Source: an uncultured Clostridia bacterium
Lineage (GTDB): Bacteria > Bacillota > Clostridia > Oscillospirales > Acutalibacteraceae
Direction: 5' to 3'
Assembly (NCBI GenBank): GCA_944380855.1
Contig: CALWIW010000019.1
Coordinates: 1 to 42,401 of the forward strand
DNA length: 42,401 nt
The position numbers and the translations under genes were made by a program. This document shows, piece after piece, positions 7,585 to 16,778 of this stretch; within the stretch, counting starts at the first letter, position 1; every line of letters starts with the position of its first letter. Below the pieces are notes generated by a model. That model made no database searches and was not told the DNA's origin. It saw only the letters and a list, made by a program, of their open reading frames with translations.

Positions 7585-7785
7585 TTATTCTCCGATAGCG
7601 GCGTTAAGCTTATTAACAAGCTCACCGGCGTCCTTGCCGTGAACCATGCAAGCCTCTTCTACTGACTCTCCTCTTGCAGATGGACAGCCAAGGCAGTGCA
7701 TACCTATTTCAAAGAAATATTTAGCAGTATCAGGATACATATCAAGAATATCGCCGATAATTGATTGTTTTGTAATTTTGCTCAT
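7585..7785 (-). CDS. DUF1858 domain protein
   Basis: 66 residues, the whole of a DUF1858 domain: ITKQSIIGDILDMYP, then a pair of conserved cysteines in GMHCLGCPSA, and a third in EEACMVHG. The family is linked to redox disulfide chemistry near hybrid-cluster proteins, but none is visible here. A strong CGGAGG precedes the ATG. It is the first gene of the unit with trmK, whose start lies 4 bp past its stop. Confidence 0.9.
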   Translation of the reverse strand: MSKITKQSIIGDILDMYPDTAKYFFEIGMHCLGCPSARGESVEEACMVHGKDAGELVNKLNAAIGE

Positions 7786-7871
7786 TTATAAAACCTCCGT
7801 TATTTTTAACTTCTTATTATTTTTTACTAAAAAATAATACCACATACCGAGAAAAACTTCCAGTGTTTTTT

Positions 7872-7960
7872 GTTTCCGCCTTGCAAAATTTTTCATTTGA
7901 AATAAAGTTCATCACAAGGCGGGCGAAACCTTTTCCTAAATCTTTGGAATGGTTCGCCCT
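7872..7960 (+). repeat. Interspersed hairpin repeat, copy 3 (B hairpin plus tail)
   Basis: CCGCCTTG (7876-7883) pairs with CAAGGCGG (7915-7922). It overlaps GGGCGAAACC (7921-7930), which pairs with GGTTCGCCC (7951-7959) across a loop containing TTTTCC and GGAAT. The tail matches copy 1 closely. Confidence 0.8.
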
Positions 7961-7999
7961 CATTTAGCTTTATTATTTTTATAATTATATATTTTATCG

Positions 8000-8515
8000 C
8001 TATTCATTATTATAGTTAAATTCTATTTTCACATCATCTGAGAAATACGACATAATTTTACCGCTTTCTTTGCTGACGGAAAAATCAAATTCATTTGAGT
8101 ATATTTTTCCCTTGCACAAATATCTTTCATTTTCTGCTCCGTAGGGAATTATTTCAGAATTTAAGGAAAGATACTCAATAAAATTATACAGCTGCTGAGA
8201 TGGACTTGAGTCAGGAAGATAATGATTTTCCGTCTGACAAATTTTTTCCCCTATTCCGGATTTAAAAACATTGTCCTGAAACCCTGTTTTAAGACCGGAA
8301 AGGCTTTCGGGAGAGGTTATTTCAATAATAAGCGGTGAATTTTCACTATAACTTATGTCCGCTGTATACTCAAAGCCTTTACAGTTGATATTTGCGGAAC
8401 AGTCAAAGGAGCGGTCAACCTTTTGGGGAGAAATCTCCTTTTCTGAACAGCCGGAAAAAGCCACACAGCACATGATTATAAGAATTGCAGAAGATAAAAG
8501 AAAAATTTTTTTCAT
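8000..8515 (-). CDS. Small lipoprotein
   Basis: 171 residues. The N-terminus is a lipoprotein signal (MKKIFLLSSAILIIMCC then the lipobox VAFSGC, lipid-bearing Cys at about residue 23). The rest is a soluble domain with alternating beta-like segments and no recognised motif. It would be tethered to the outer face of the cell membrane. It stands alone, flanked on both sides by copies of the interspersed hairpin repeat. Confidence 0.75.
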   Translation of the reverse strand: MKKIFLLSSAILIIMCCVAFSGCSEKEISPQKVDRSFDCSANINCKGFEYTADISYSENSPLIIEITSPESLSGLKTGFQDNVFKSGIGEKICQTENHYLPDSSPSQQLYNFIEYLSLNSEIIPYGAENERYLCKGKIYSNEFDFSVSKESGKIMSYFSDDVKIEFNYNNE

Positions 8516-8647
8516 ATCAATACTCCATAATAGTGTTTTTGTAAATGATTTTATTTTTCTTTTATTGAATTATACATCGCAGGGAATTTAATTTTTTTAA
8601 CTAACCATTTTTGATATTCGCTGATTGATACTTTAACTAACCAAAAT

Positions 8648-8800
8648 GTGGGTGAGCCATTCCGAAGAATAAGGAAAACGTCTCGTCCGCCTTGTAATAT
8701 TGTTTATTTTTAAAAGAAAGTTCTGCAAGGCGGAGATAAAAAAGTTTCGCCCGATCTGTGCAGGTGTTAATTTCTAAAATTCACCCATGCAGGTCGGTTA
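8648..8800 (-). repeat. Interspersed hairpin repeat, copy 4 (A and B hairpins plus tail)
   Basis: Read on the minus strand this copy contains everything: A stem (8790-8797 with 8751-8758), GGGCGAAAC, B stem (8726-8733 with 8687-8694), then a diverged tail ending at the complement of GGGTGAGCC (8650-8658). It overlaps the stop codon and last codons of nnrD. Confidence 0.8.
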
Positions 8801-9671
8801 TAAAACAGAAAGCTTTACCTATGTTTTTTAGGGTATCGGTAGGTAGCATTGATATTATTCCCTGCTGTTTGGCGGTTATGTCGCCGGCAAGACCGTGAAT
8901 AAACACTCCCAGACAGGCGGCATCAAAAGGAGCATATCCCTGTGCCAGCAGAGAACCTGTAATTCCTGCCAAAATATCTCCGCTTCCCCCTGTTGCCATT
9001 CCGGGATTTCCGGTGGTATTTATCATATATTCTCCGGTCGGTGAAGCCACTACCGTGCCGCTTCCCTTTAAAACCGTAATCACTCCGTGCTTTTGTGCAA
9101 AATTACAGGCACATTCAACACGATTGCTTTGAACCTCTTCTATGGAAATTCCCACAAGTCTTGACATTTCTCCCGGGTGAGGAGTTATAATAACCGGTAC
9201 TTTCACATTTTTTAATATATCTATATGCTCACTTATGCAATTTAGACCATCTGCGTCTATTACCATGGGAACAGTACATCTTTCGACTATTCTTTCCGTA
9301 AAAGAAGACGTTAATAAATTCCAGCCCATACCGCAGCCCATAAGCACAGCAGAAGCCGACTTTGAAAGCTTTAAAACCTCGGTGGAATTATTTAAGGAAA
9401 AAGTGCTTTCAATAGTTTTAATTGGGTGAAAAACACATTCGGGAAGTCTTACCGCCGCAACAGTATAAACGCTTTCTGGAATTGCCAAACGCATCAAACC
9501 AACTCCCGAACGCAAAGCTCCCATCGCCGCCATCATTGCGGCACCTGCCATTCCGTAGCTTCCGCATACTGCCAAAAGATTACCGAAAGTCCCTTTATTT
9601 GCGTCAACAGGACGTGTCATAATTTTTCCTTTTAAATATTCTTTTGTAACAAAATGTGCGTTATCTGTCAA
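8781..9671 (-). CDS. nnrD: ADP-dependent NAD(P)H-hydrate dehydratase
   Basis: 296 residues of the carbohydrate-kinase-like dehydratase domain: GTFGNLLAVCGSYGMAGAA near residue 27, VIITPHPGEMSRL in the middle, and the ATP/ADP-site GNPGMATGGSGDILAGI near residue 221. It repairs hydrated NAD(P)H. The NnrE epimerase half found in many fusions is absent. The start is a TTG at 9671, backed by GGAGGG about 7 nt upstream. The last residues (ITDLHG) are encoded by one arm of an interspersed hairpin repeat, which may have replaced the original C-terminus. Confidence 0.92.
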   Translation of the reverse strand: MTDNAHFVTKEYLKGKIMTRPVDANKGTFGNLLAVCGSYGMAGAAMMAAMGALRSGVGLMRLAIPESVYTVAAVRLPECVFHPIKTIESTFSLNNSTEVLKLSKSASAVLMGCGMGWNLLTSSFTERIVERCTVPMVIDADGLNCISEHIDILKNVKVPVIITPHPGEMSRLVGISIEEVQSNRVECACNFAQKHGVITVLKGSGTVVASPTGEYMINTTGNPGMATGGSGDILAGITGSLLAQGYAPFDAACLGVFIHGLAGDITAKQQGIISMLPTDTLKNIGKAFCFITDLHG

Positions 9672-9685
9672 AAAAATCCCTCCGT

Positions 9686-9716
9686 AAAAAAAGTTCAGGC
9701 GGCATTATATGCCGCC
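9686..9716 (-). terminator. Terminator after the DUF6106-like gene
   Basis: GGCGGCAT (9698-9705) pairs with ATGCCGCC (9709-9716). On the minus strand it is followed by a T-run (9686-9692 complement). Confidence 0.9.
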
Positions 9717-9722
9717 CGGCTT

Positions 9723-10265
9723 TTAAGCCTGTTTCTTCTTGTAGTAAATTTCCGCAACAATACTTCCCTTTAAATACGGACGCATGGCAGTAAGAACCTC
9801 ATCGTTTGGATTAAATGCCACAGCCTTTGTGCCGAATTTCGGGTCATGATAAACAATTACGTATGTATTCTCGTCCTCATAGTCCTCGCAGGCAAAAACA
9901 CTCTTGTTGATTTTCATTTTGTCAAGCCTTTTGTCATTAATTTTACAAAAAGTATCAATGTTGGATATTTTAATATCAACAACGTTTTTTCTTCTGCGTT
10001 TAGCAATTATTTTATCTATTACAAGAAACTGATTGGTAACAGAATACTCATATTCAAGCTTTGTTCCCTGTGCAATACGTATTGCAAAAAACATGAAAGC
10101 AAAAACAATTATAAATGACATAAAAATCATATACGGTATAAATAAAAGAATTAAATACACAGCAAGTGCAGATAAAATCAAGCCGAGCATTATTATAATA
10201 GCCACAAGGGCATAGTCCACCATTTTTCTTTTCTTTTTGACCATTTGCTCAATAAAAATATCCAT
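9723..10265 (-). CDS. Membrane protein, DUF6106-like
   Basis: 180 residues. Two hydrophobic helices (about residues 17-40 and 43-64) are followed by a cytoplasmic-looking domain with ISNIDTFCKIND and a C-terminal AFNPNDEVLTAMRPYLKG. The last block resembles PH-like or bPH-type domains, and the whole resembles the clostridial DUF6106 family. AAGGAAAAATT lies before the ATG. It is a monocistronic unit ending in a strong terminator. Function unknown. Confidence 0.65.
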   Translation of the reverse strand: MDIFIEQMVKKKRKMVDYALVAIIIMLGLILSALAVYLILLFIPYMIFMSFIIVFAFMFFAIRIAQGTKLEYEYSVTNQFLVIDKIIAKRRRKNVVDIKISNIDTFCKINDKRLDKMKINKSVFACEDYEDENTYVIVYHDPKFGTKAVAFNPNDEVLTAMRPYLKGSIVAEIYYKKKQA

Positions 10266-10496
10266 AATTTTTCCTTTCCGACATCAAACCCTATTTAAGC
10301 AATTTTCGGTTTTTATCCTTTATTTTTTAGTTTAACTGTGAAACCTGATAAGGCAAACATTGAAATTTATTATCCTTTAAAATAATTAAAAGTACAATCG
10401 TCTGTTATAAAGCCGAAAAAATAACCAAAGTCACCTCTATGTTTCCATCATTCTTGTATATCATAACATATAATAAAAAAAATTTCAATAAAGCTA

Positions 10497-10525
10497 TTGC
10501 ATATTTCACAAATAAATGATAGTAT
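10497..10525 (+). promoter_or_regulatory. Promoter of the pheST T-box leader
   Basis: TTGCAT (10497-10502) and TAGTAT (10520-10525) are separated by 17 nt, just before the leader RNA. The rest of the gap 10266-10496 shows nothing clear. Confidence 0.65.
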
Positions 10526-10539
10526 TATTAGCATAGCTG

Positions 10540-10790
10540 ATGATAACACGATGACAAAGGAAGTAGCTTTCCCAAAAGCATTGCCCAGAGAATGTGTGCC
10601 GTGGCTGGAAGCACACTGCGTTGCAGGGTTTGTGAAGTTCCCTTTTGAGTGGCGGGGCTGAATTTTCAGTAGGCTTCGACGGCAGGCACCGTTATATGCC
10701 CAAGGAGTGTTTGCTCTTTTTGAAGCAAAAAATAGGGTGGTACCACGGATAATTTCGTCCCTTGGCATTTTTATGCCGAGGGATTTTTTT
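10540..10790 (+). promoter_or_regulatory. T-box riboswitch for phenylalanine
   Basis: The conserved T-box sequence GGGTGGTACCACGG lies at 10735-10748. It is followed by a terminator stem TCCCTTGGCAT/ATGCCGAGGGA (10758-10768 with 10773-10783) and T-run 10784-10790. Upstream, Stem I carries AGAGA (10587-10591) and the specifier context GAAGTTCCC, with TTC at 10638-10640, a phenylalanine codon. This matches the downstream pheS-pheT. Uncharged tRNA-Phe should favour the antiterminator. Confidence 0.95.
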
Positions 10791-10867
10791 ATTTATCCGC
10801 CGTATTTTTAATTGTGTTAATTTATCAGAAATATAAAAAATCACTTGCAAAGAAAGGATTGACTTTG

Positions 10868-11890
10868 ATGAAAGAACAGCTTGAAGCCATAAGACAAAAG
10901 GCTTTAACGGAACTTGAAAACGCTTCTTCGGTTCAGGATATTGAAGCGGTTAGAATTAAATTCTTAGGCAAAAAAGGTGAGCTTACAGGAATTTTGAAGC
11001 AGATGGGAAAGCTTTCCGCCGAGGAGAGACCTGTTATCGGACAGCTTGCCAATGTTATCAGAAGCGAGCTTGAAGCAAAAATTGAGGAGGACAGCAAGGC
11101 TATTTCTCAAAAGCTCCAGGCAGAGAAGCTTAAAGCGGAGAAAATCGACGTTACTCTCCCGGGCAAGGCTAAGGTTTTGGGAAGCAGACACCCGCTCACC
11201 GTTGTTTTGGACGATATTAAGGATATTTTTATCGGTATGGGCTTTGATATTGTTGACGGTCCCGAGGTTGAAAAGGATTACTACAACTTCGAGGCTCTTA
11301 ACATTCCAAAAGACCACCCGGCAAGAGATACACAGGACACATTCTACATTAATGAAAATATAGTTTTGAGAACTCAGACATCACCGGTTCAGGTTCGTGT
11401 TATGGAGAAGCAGCAGCCTCCTATCAGAATCATTTCCCCGGGCAGAGTTTTCAGAAGCGACGCTGTGGACGCTACCCACTCACCGCTCTTTCACCAGATT
11501 GAGGGACTTGTGGTTGACAAGGGCGTTTCCTTTGCAGACCTTAAAGGAACTCTTGAAATCTTCATAAAGCAGCTTTACGGCGAAGACAGCGTTGTTCGTT
11601 TCAGACCTCACCACTTCCCCTTTACGGAGCCTTCCGCAGAGGTTGACGTTCAGTGCTTTAACTGCCACGGTGCAGGCTGTCCTCTTTGCAAGGGCGAGGG
11701 CTGGATTGAAATTTTAGGCTGCGGCATGGTTCACCCAAAGGTTTTGGAAACCTGCAACATTGACCCGGAGGTTTACTCAGGCTTTGCCTTCTGTCTCGGA
11801 CTTGAAAGAATTGCAATGAGAAGATACAACATAAACGATTTAAGACTGTTCTTTGAAAACGACGTTCGTTTCCTCAAGCAGTTTGACTGA
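10868..11890 (+). CDS. pheS: Phenylalanine-tRNA ligase alpha subunit
   Basis: About 340 residues, normal length. It has the N-terminal coiled coil (residues 1-85), then the class II catalytic core with [19 protein letters not shown], motif 2 [21 protein letters not shown] and motif 3 [12 protein letters not shown] near the C-terminus. The ATG at 10868 is chosen over the upstream one because GAAAGGA lies at 10852-10858 and the protein then begins [12 protein letters not shown], typical of PheS. It is controlled by the T-box leader and followed after 19 bp by pheT. Confidence 0.97.
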   Translation: MKEQLEAIRQKALTELENASSVQDIEAVRIKFLGKKGELTGILKQMGKLSAEERPVIGQLANVIRSELEAKIEEDSKAISQKLQAEKLKAEKIDVTLPGKAKVLGSRHPLTVVLDDIKDIFIGMGFDIVDGPEVEKDYYNFEALNIPKDHPARDTQDTFYINENIVLRTQTSPVQVRVMEKQQPPIRIISPGRVFRSDAVDATHSPLFHQIEGLVVDKGVSFADLKGTLEIFIKQLYGEDSVVRFRPHHFPFTEPSAEVDVQCFNCHGAGCPLCKGEGWIEILGCGMVHPKVLETCNIDPEVYSGFAFCLGLERIAMRRYNINDLRLFFENDVRFLKQFD

Positions 11891-11909
11891 TAAAAGGAGG
11901 TAGAATTTT

Positions 11910-14288
11910 ATGAATCTGTCAATGAGATGGCTTAAAGAATTTGTAGATATAGAAATGCCTCCGAGAGAATTTTCTGAGGCAATGACCATGAGCGGTTCTA
12001 AGGTTGAGGGCTATGAAATTGAAGCAGAAAACACAAAGAACGTGGTTGTGGGAAAGGTTTTGTCCATTGAAAAGCACCCTGACGCAGACAAGCTTGTTGT
12101 ATGCCAGATAGATATCGGCGAGGGCGAACCTGTTCAGATTGTAACCGGTGCTAAAAACCTTACAGAGGGCGACTATATCCCTGTTGCAAAGGACAATTCA
12201 GTTTTGCCCAACGGCGTAAAGATTAAAAAGGGCAAGCTCAGAGGCGTTCCTTCAAACGGTATGCTCTGCTCACTTTCCGAGCTGGGACTTACAGCTCACG
12301 ACTTCCCCTATGCAATCGAGGACGGAATTTTTGTTTTAGGCGACGACTGCGACAAAACTCTGGGCAAGGACATAAGAGAAGCAATCGGTCTTAACGACAC
12401 AAAGGTTGAATTTGAAATAACCTCAAACCGTTCTGACTGCTTCAGCGTTATCGGCCTTGCAAGAGAAGCCGCCGCAACCTTTAACAAAGAGCTTAAACTC
12501 CACAAACCTGTTGTAAAGGCCGGAAACGGCGACTGCACAGGTATGCTTGATGTTAAAATAGAAAATCCGGAGCTTTGCAAAATCTACTCCGCAAGAATAG
12601 TTAAAAACGTAAGAGTTAAGCCCTCACCACGCTGGCTCAGAGAGCGTCTGAGAGCAATGGGAGTTCGTCCTATAAACAACATTGTAGACATAACAAACTA
12701 TGTTATGCTTGAATACGGCCAGCCAATGCACGCTTTTGACCTTAGATTTATCGACGAGGGCAAAATCAGAGTAAGACTTGCCAAAAACGGCGAAAAGATT
12801 ACAACACTTGACGGCGTTGAGAGAACACTCACCGACAAAAACCTTGTAATCGCCGACGCAAACAAGCCTGTTGCCATTGCAGGTGTTATGGGCGGCGAGT
12901 ACTCAGGTATCATGGACGATACAACAACTATCGTATTTGAAAGTGCAACCTTTAAGGGTTCAAGCGTAAGAATTACCGCAAAATCCCAGGGTATGAGAAC
13001 CGACGCTTCCTCAAGATACGAAAAGGGTCTTGACCCTAACGCCTGCCTGCCTGCTCTTGAAAGAGCCTGCGAGCTTGTAGAGCTTCTTGACGCCGGCGAC
13101 GTTATGGACGGTATCCTTATGGATAAGCAGTATGAGGAGGGCAATCACACAATCAAGTTTGAGCCGGAATGGACAAACAAGTTCCTTGCAACAAATCTTA
13201 CTGCCGATGAGATGATTAACATTCTCCATAAGGTTGAATGTAAAGTTGAGGGCGACACAATTACCGTTCCCACATTCAGACCTGACCTTGAGTGCAAAGC
13301 CGATATAGCCGAGGAAATCGCTCGTTTCTACGGATACAATGTAATAGATTCAACAGCAATTTCCGGCGGTGCTCAGGGCAAGTTCACTGAACGTCAGAAA
13401 TTCGACAAGACAATTTCCTCAGCAATGCTTGCATTGGGCTTTAACGAGATTATGACCTATTCTTTCATAAGCCCGAAATACTACAATAAAATTCTTATGC
13501 CGGAAAATCACGAGCTTAGGAATTCCGTTGTAATCTCCAACCCTCTGGGCGAGGATACCTCAATTATGAGAACAACTGCTCTCCCAAGCATGATGGAGAT
13601 ACTTTCCAAAAACTACAACAACAGAAATTCAAATGTAGCTCTCTTTGAGATTGCAAGAGAGTACATTCCCACAACTCCCGACGAGCTTCCAATCGAGAAA
13701 AACGTACTTGTTGCAGGAGCATACGGCGACGGCGTTGACTTCTTCACCTTAAAAGGTGCAGTTGAGAGAGTTTTGGAAAAGACCTGTGTCAAGGACTGGG
13801 ATATTTACGCTTCTGAAAATGAATTCGGATATCACCCGGGCAGATGTGCGGTTCTTGAAATAAACGGCAAAAAATTGGGCGTATTGGGCGAAATCCACCC
13901 TGACGCCGCAAAGAACTACGATATCGATGCTAAGGTTTACTGCTTCACCCTTGACGTTGACCTTATGTTTGAAAACGCACAGCTTGAAAAGACATTTATT
14001 CCGCTTCCAAAATATCCGGCAGTTTCCCGTGACCTTGCTGTTATCTGCGACGAGAATATTCCTGTTCTCACCCTTGAAAAAGCAATTGCAAAGGCAGCCG
14101 GCAAGCTTCTTGAAGAGGTTAAACTCTTCGACGTTTACCAGGGCAAGCAGATTGAAGCCGGCAAGAAGAGCGTAGCATTCAACATTGTTATGAGAAGCAG
14201 TGAAGCTACCCTTACCGAAGAGCAGATAAATTCGGTTATGAAAAAATCAATAGATGCTTTGTCTGAAATCGGAGCAGAGCTTCGCTGA
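11910..14288 (+). CDS. pheT: Phenylalanine-tRNA ligase beta subunit
   Basis: 792 residues, the usual bacterial length. In order: N-terminal tRNA-binding EMAP-like domain (VVVGKVLSIEKHPDADKL at about 45-62), B3/B4 domain with MRTDASSRYEKGLDP, B5 domain, core with FNEIMTYSFISP, and a C-terminal FDX-ACB anticodon-binding domain (FIPLPKYPAVSRDLAVI). It forms the alpha2-beta2 enzyme with PheS. AAAGGAGG precedes the start; the two genes form one operon. Confidence 0.97.
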   Translation: MNLSMRWLKEFVDIEMPPREFSEAMTMSGSKVEGYEIEAENTKNVVVGKVLSIEKHPDADKLVVCQIDIGEGEPVQIVTGAKNLTEGDYIPVAKDNSVLPNGVKIKKGKLRGVPSNGMLCSLSELGLTAHDFPYAIEDGIFVLGDDCDKTLGKDIREAIGLNDTKVEFEITSNRSDCFSVIGLAREAAATFNKELKLHKPVVKAGNGDCTGMLDVKIENPELCKIYSARIVKNVRVKPSPRWLRERLRAMGVRPINNIVDITNYVMLEYGQPMHAFDLRFIDEGKIRVRLAKNGEKITTLDGVERTLTDKNLVIADANKPVAIAGVMGGEYSGIMDDTTTIVFESATFKGSSVRITAKSQGMRTDASSRYEKGLDPNACLPALERACELVELLDAGDVMDGILMDKQYEEGNHTIKFEPEWTNKFLATNLTADEMINILHKVECKVEGDTITVPTFRPDLECKADIAEEIARFYGYNVIDSTAISGGAQGKFTERQKFDKTISSAMLALGFNEIMTYSFISPKYYNKILMPENHELRNSVVISNPLGEDTSIMRTTALPSMMEILSKNYNNRNSNVALFEIAREYIPTTPDELPIEKNVLVAGAYGDGVDFFTLKGAVERVLEKTCVKDWDIYASENEFGYHPGRCAVLEINGKKLGVLGEIHPDAAKNYDIDAKVYCFTLDVDLMFENAQLEKTFIPLPKYPAVSRDLAVICDENIPVLTLEKAIAKAAGKLLEEVKLFDVYQGKQIEAGKKSVAFNIVMRSSEATLTEEQINSVMKKSIDALSEIGAELR

Positions 14289-14313
14289 TTAATTAAAGAT
14301 AAAATTACAACAG

Positions 14314-14425
14314 AACCCTGCGATGCAGTAAAATCATTCACTGTGTCGCAGGGTTATTACTGCACAGCAATATAAATAATTCGTCAACAAAAACCGGACA
14401 GTCAAACTGCCCGGTTTATTTTTTA
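14314..14425 (+). terminator. Two hairpins ending the pheST operon
   Basis: AACCCTGCGATGCAG (14314-14328) pairs with CTGTGTCGCAGGGTT (14341-14355). A second stem, AAACCGG (14391-14397) with CCGGTTT (14411-14417), is followed by ATTTTTT. The second is the better terminator. Confidence 0.85.
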
Positions 14426-14472
14426 GGATACAAACATCTTCCTGTTATCCATTTATATTAAGGAAAAATCAA

Positions 14473-16542
14473 TTAAACATTTCCCTCTTTTTTTGCGTTT
14501 TCAATTATCTTTTGAGCCACGTTTGCAGGTGCGTCCTCATAGCGTACAAATTCAAAGGTAAAACTTCCTCTGCCCTGAGTTACCTGACGGATATATGTGG
14601 AGAAGTCGTGCATTTCTGCCATAGGAACTTCAGCCTCAACTACCTGCATACCGTCCTCGCCCGGATTCATTCCCAAAACTCTGCCTCTACGCTTGTTAAC
14701 CTCGCCCATAATATCGCCCATATTATTGTCGGGAACCATAGCTTTAAGAGAACCGATAGGCTCCAAAAGTGTCGGGTTAGCCTGAGGCATACCGTTTTTA
14801 TAAGCGATTGCAGCAGCCATCTTAAATGACATTTCGGAAGAGTCTACAGGGTGGTAAGAGCCGTCGTAAAGTGTGGCTTTAAGTCCCACAACAGGATATC
14901 CTGCAAGAGGTCCTTTCTGAATGGCGTCTCTAAGACCCTTTTCAACAGCCGGGAAGAAGCCCTTAGGAACCGCTCCGCCTACAACTCTCTCTGCAAATTC
15001 AAGGTCATCGCAATCCCATGGCTCGAACTCAATCCATACATCACCGAACTGGCCGTGACCGCCGGACTGCTTCTTATGACGTCCCTGTACGGAAACCTTC
15101 TTGCGGATTGTTTCTCTGTAAGCAATTTTCGGGTCTTTCAAAACAACGTCAACATTGTACTTATTTTTAAGCTTGGAAACGATAACGTCCAAGTGCTGTT
15201 CGCCCATACCTGAAACAACCATCTCGTGGGTTTCTGTATTCATGCCGAACTTGATTGTGGGGTCCTCCTCTGCAAGCTTTGCAAGACCTGCGGCAACCTT
15301 TTCTTCCTCACCCTTTGTCTTTGGATAGATTGCCATTGTATAAGTGGGATTAGGATACTCGATACCCTCAAGAATAACCTTTCTTGCTGGAGCACAAAGA
15401 GTATCTCCTGTCATTGTGTTCTGAAGCTTAGGAATTGCACCGATATCACCGGCACCCACATAAGCTGCGTCCTCCTGCTTCTTTCCTCTTACGGTGAGAA
15501 CCTTTGTAATTCTCTCCTGATTTCCCGTTCTCATATTTACAAGAGGTGTATCCGTTGAAATTTTTCCGGAAATAACCTTGAAATAGGAAAGCTTACCCAC
15601 AAACGGGTCGGCAACAGTTTTAAACACAATTGCAGCTGCGGCACCGTTTTCATTTACGGAAATTTCAACAGGGTCGCCGTTTGTGTCCACTCCAAACTCA
15701 GAGCCTTTATCTGCGGCACTCGGAGCAAGCCATGTAAGGCTGTCAAGAAGCTGGTTGATACCATATGTATTTTGAGCGTCACCGCAGAATACAGGAAGAA
15801 TAGAGCCGTCCTTAACGCCTTGGCTTACTCCCAAAATAATCTCTTCCGGTGTAAATTCTTCGCCCATGATAAATTTGTCAAGAAGCTCCTCGGAAGTTTC
15901 CGCAACAGCTTCCTTGATAGCCACACGCAGACCCTCAAGTCTGTCGCCCATATCAGGCATATCCGTCTGGCTCATTTTACCGTTTTCATATTTATAAGCT
16001 TTATATTCAAAAAGATTAACATAGATATTTGCCTGACCGTCCTGGATAAATGGAACTATAACAGGGCAAACCGCAGGACCGAAGGTGCTCTTGAGAGTTT
16101 CAAAAACTCTGTAGAAACGTGCACTCTCGTCGCAAAGTCCGTTTACAAAGAACATCTTTGTAAGTCCCATTTTATCGGCAAGCTTAACAGCCTTTTCTGT
16201 TCCTACATCAACGCCGTTTTTACCTGAAACCACTATCAAAGCGGAATCGGCGGCACGCATACCTTCTCTTACTCCGCCCTCAAAATCGAAAAGTCCCGGA
16301 GTATCTATGAAGTTCATCTTTGTATTCTTCCATTCTATCGGAGCAACAGCCGTAATAACGGAAGCCTTTCTCTTTATTTCTTCAGGGTCATAGTCGAGAA
16401 CGGTATTTCCGTCTGCAATTTTTCCTATTCTGTCGGAAAGGCCGGCAAGGTAAATGATGGACTCAGCCACCGAAGTTTTTCCTGCACCGCTATGACCTGC
16501 AAGTGCAATATTGAGAATTTTTTTTGCGTCGTACTGTTTCAA
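14473..16542 (-). CDS. EF-G-like translational GTPase (FusA2 type)
   Basis: 689 residues with the EF-G domain order: GTPase with G1 GHSGAGKT (residues 16-23) and G3 DTPG (near 80), domain II, domain III, domain IV with DGSYHPVDSSEMSFKMAA, and domain V ending in GRGSFTFEF. The region between G1 and G3 (VLDYDPEEIKRKASV) is that of the EF-G2-like paralogue, not the main EF-G. The usual G4 motif NKxD reads NGLCDE here. The start is a TTG at 16542 behind GGGAG. Its role (back-up factor, ribosome rescue or specialised translocase) is not known. Confidence 0.9.
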   Translation of the reverse strand: MKQYDAKKILNIALAGHSGAGKTSVAESIIYLAGLSDRIGKIADGNTVLDYDPEEIKRKASVITAVAPIEWKNTKMNFIDTPGLFDFEGGVREGMRAADSALIVVSGKNGVDVGTEKAVKLADKMGLTKMFFVNGLCDESARFYRVFETLKSTFGPAVCPVIVPFIQDGQANIYVNLFEYKAYKYENGKMSQTDMPDMGDRLEGLRVAIKEAVAETSEELLDKFIMGEEFTPEEIILGVSQGVKDGSILPVFCGDAQNTYGINQLLDSLTWLAPSAADKGSEFGVDTNGDPVEISVNENGAAAAIVFKTVADPFVGKLSYFKVISGKISTDTPLVNMRTGNQERITKVLTVRGKKQEDAAYVGAGDIGAIPKLQNTMTGDTLCAPARKVILEGIEYPNPTYTMAIYPKTKGEEEKVAAGLAKLAEEDPTIKFGMNTETHEMVVSGMGEQHLDVIVSKLKNKYNVDVVLKDPKIAYRETIRKKVSVQGRHKKQSGGHGQFGDVWIEFEPWDCDDLEFAERVVGGAVPKGFFPAVEKGLRDAIQKGPLAGYPVVGLKATLYDGSYHPVDSSEMSFKMAAAIAYKNGMPQANPTLLEPIGSLKAMVPDNNMGDIMGEVNKRRGRVLGMNPGEDGMQVVEAEVPMAEMHDFSTYIRQVTQGRGSFTFEFVRYEDAPANVAQKIIENAKKEGNV

Positions 16543-16682
16543 TTACATTAACTCCCTTCGTATTTAAGTTGACTATATGTAAAATTCGTTATTTTTTACA
16601 ATTACTTCAATAACGGTGATTTGATTATAGCACATTTACATAAATAATTGCAAGGGGATTTTTGTATAATTTTACTATAAAT

Positions 16683-16723
16683 AAAAAAATTCACCCCTTA
16701 ACCAATAAGGTAAGAGGTGAATT
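16683..16723 (-). terminator. Terminator after ilvD
   Basis: AATTCACC with a continued arm (16689-16704) pairs with GGTAAGAGGTGAATT (16709-16723). The minus-strand T-run is the complement of 16683-16688. Confidence 0.85.
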
Positions 16724-16778
16724 GTGCAATTTCACTAATTTTTTATTAAATTTTCTCTATATGCAACTTTCACAAATA

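Noticed and set aside
10448..10768. 106-residue open frame on the minus strand
   Set aside because: It lies antisense to the T-box leader and has no family resemblance; the RNA signals on the plus strand explain the sequence.
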